Source of the DNA: Silene noctiflora
Taxonomy: Eukaryota; Streptophyta; Magnoliopsida; Caryophyllales; Caryophyllaceae
NCBI GenBank assembly: GCA_009801015.1
Contig: VHZZ01000191.1
Span: 150,960 to 187,289 of the forward strand
Reading direction: 5' to 3'
DNA: 36,330 bases
Each line of letters begins with the position of its first letter. Within the stretch, counting starts at the first letter, position 1. The translations under genes and the position numbers were made by a program. The notes beneath the pieces were generated by a model that did not search any database, was not told where the DNA came from, and worked only from the letters and a program-made list of their open reading frames with translations. Shown piece by piece: positions 34,440-36,330 of the stretch.

Positions 34440-35091
34440 TTGAAACGATCCCGTCCCTTTGGTTCCTCCCAATCACTCGACCACCTTCCTCCGCTGCACC
34501 GACCACCCTCGCCCCTCCCAGAGCCGACCACCGCCTACACCGTCAGAACACCCACCGCCAGACCTACGATGTCGCCTGTTGCAGATCACACAATCTCCGA
34601 CGTCGATGCACCTCCGACAACAACTCTGACGCCGGTGCTCCTCCGAACACATTAATTCTCTCTGACAGTGACCTGCGACGTTGTTTGTTGCAGATTTGGT
34701 ATGCTCAGATCTCGATTTTATTGTTGACGTTTTGGTGCCATTAATGGTGGGGTTTCAAGTTTAGGTATAGTTGCCGGTTGCGATTTGATGGTGCACAAGA
34801 GAGACCATTGAATTCTCTGACTTCCGACGCATTCATCGGTGGTCTGGGTGGGACCAAAGGTGGTGAGATGCTGCTAGGTTTTGAGAGTCGACGGCGGGGG
34901 ATAGAAATGGAATGAAGGTCACAGTGAGGGGGCATGTGGTGGCACCAACGGAGGGTGGTTGGACTGTAGAGTGGGTGGGCAGGGGTTGAGAGTTGTAGGG
35001 GTTTTTCCTTTTCTTTTTTTAATGAAGGGTAGGGGTGAAAAAAAGAGACAAAATGCGCGGGATTGAATAAAATGGTGAGCGGGATTGAGTA
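34440..35091. other. GC-richer relic with Pro/Thr-rich spurious frames
   Basis: An island of CACC/GGTGG-rich sequence in AT-rich surroundings. The frames in it (for example 34440-34655 plus and 34741-35130 minus) are low-complexity and have no promoter or splice context. A tandem GCGGGATTGARTAAAATG duplication lies at 35057-35095. It resembles the GC-rich interior of the 11252-12363 element and is followed by a Stowaway end, so I suspect transposon-borne sequence. Confidence 0.35.
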
Positions 35092-35332
35092 AAATGATCC
35101 ACACAAATGGTGACACTTGCTTTTTGGCACTATTCATAGTCGTACGAAATCTTTGATATTACTCTTAATCTATAAGACAAAATATAGTCATGTGAGATCT
35201 TCTTTGATTCATCGCCATGAATACTATAAGAATATCAAATGTTTATAATTTTTAATAATGTGTAACTAAAGATATTCACATTACAAAACGTGTGATAAAG
35301 CAAGCGTTACCATTTGTGTGGATCGGAGGGAG
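35092..35332. mobile_element. Stowaway MITE with a degenerate left end
   Basis: GATCCACACAAATGGTGACA (35096 onward) is mirrored from the right by CTCCCTCCGATCCACACAAA then TGGTAACGCTTG. TA flanks at 35090-35091 and 35333-35334, but the CTCCCTCC part is missing on the left. It belongs to the same family as the element at 11366-11617 (ATCCACACNAANGGTAACACTT-type arms). Confidence 0.6.
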
Positions 35333-35334
35333 TA

Positions 35335-36330
35335 TGTATTAAAGTTAGGCGGGTGTGTGGTAAGAAATTTTATCTCTTAAATACGTGGTCAGAAGTTTGA
35401 ATTGTGACTCTTGTTAATAAAAAGTCAAACTTAAAAAGGGTTAACTCATTAAATGGTATTCAATATTTCGAAAAAAAATTGCTCAACTGTTAATAAATAA
35501 TAAGGGATATTGCTGATCACCCAAAAAAAAAGGAAAAAAAAAAAAAAAAAAAACTATTATGTGAATAATTCAATGAAAGTTAAAATTTGCTACACCAAAT
35601 GGCTATTAGTTGCTGTGTAATCATCTTTTCAACTTTCAAATCGTGAGATAAGGCCATGATTTCACTCGAATAAAATTCTCCACCTTCAACTCCCCAATTT
35701 GTGAGATTTGGTTTCCCACATTCTTATTGTCTTTGTGGCCAAGTGACTTTCACTTATTTACTAAAGCAAAAAAAAAAACAATCAACAGAACCCTATCAAG
35801 AAAAGAACATATATTGCAATTAGCAATTGTAAATATGATCACCAATTCATAATTATTGTTCCTTGGTCGTTTCAAAAGGAAAATAACTACGAAAAAAGCG
35901 ATTTAAATCAATCTTACTTAACGTGACCTAGTGAAGCTCGGCTTTGAGCTTAAATTGGCTTTACTCAAAGCGTAATAGATTGGGGTTGGTACATTGTTAT
36001 GAGGTTTTCTACATAATATCCTTGTATTTTTGCGTTTTTTTACATGGTACCTTTCACTTTTCAAAATATAAGTGATTTCCCTAACTTTTATCATTAATCA
36101 TCACCGCAACTCTGAACTTATATTCCATCAATTTATACCACTAAGTGATGACGTGGCTGCTTATTTAACCATTCTTTTGATTTAATCACATAATTAATAT
36201 CTAATAATATTAGATTATAAACAACTTAATAATATACCCATACCATCTCACATCAAACACCATAACCTCACCCATAACGAACCACTCTAACTTCACCCAT
36301 AAGTGTGATTGGATGTTGCAACATCATAGG
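35335..36330. other. Gene-free intergenic DNA
   Basis: AT-rich, with two A-rich runs (35521-35553 and 35768-35779). I see no coding sequence or defined element. Confidence 0.4.

Noticed and set aside
34741-35137. Two overlapping minus-strand frames up to 129 codons
   Set aside because: They arise from GGTGG-rich low-complexity DNA and run into a MITE arm; not gene-like.

Overview
This is a window of plant nuclear DNA, almost certainly from a eudicot. Its genes are split by many AT-rich introns, and the intergenic DNA is full of short inverted-repeat (MITE) transposons. The MITE ends (TACTCCCTCCGT followed by TCATTTGTTTACC) are a type I associate with Caryophyllales such as spinach, beet or quinoa. 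That assignment is only an inference. I found no bacterial operon, CRISPR array, viral gene or tRNA/rRNA gene.

Layout. (1) 176-390: promoter and first leader exon of a minus-strand gene whose body lies off the left edge. (2) 400-6300: gene-poor DNA with Stowaway, Tourist and Mutator-like MITEs. (3) 6322-14465, minus: one large gene for a predicted nuclear RNA-processing protein with a proline-rich N-terminus, a SURP domain, acidic repeats, an RS segment, a CCCH zinc finger and a C-terminal domain that looks like an SRI/SCAF-type CTD-binding domain. It has a leader intron and a 2.85-kb intron carrying nested Stowaway elements. (4) 15452-21492, minus: a complete 14-exon gene for the WD40 protein CstF50 (439 aa), a pre-mRNA 3'-end processing factor. 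(5) 24712-27761, plus: a complete 6-exon COBRA gene (452 aa, GPI-anchored cell-wall protein). (6) 28569-30491, minus: a second complete COBRA-like gene (435 aa), tail-to-tail with the first and with identical intron phases. (7) 30492-36330: gene-free, with a complete small Helitron (31869-32285), more Stowaway elements, a 45-bp direct repeat and a GC-richer relic.

The two minus-strand genes on the left both appear to act in nuclear mRNA metabolism. The COBRA pair acts in oriented cellulose deposition at the plasma membrane/wall. There is no reason to think the two groups work together. Their proximity is notable because, as I recall, Arabidopsis has COB (At5g60920), CSTF50 (At5g60940) and COBL5 (At5g60950) side by side, so this looks like conserved microsynteny.

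Exon boundaries were read by eye from splice signals, reading-frame continuity and recalled family sequence. CstF50 and both COBRA genes close in frame through every junction. The final exon of the CCCH gene could not be located. I found no convincing undescribed system. The best leads are the SRI-like domain on the SURP/CCCH protein, a 45-T tract beside a splice donor, a GC-AG intron, the telo-box leaders and the Helitron.
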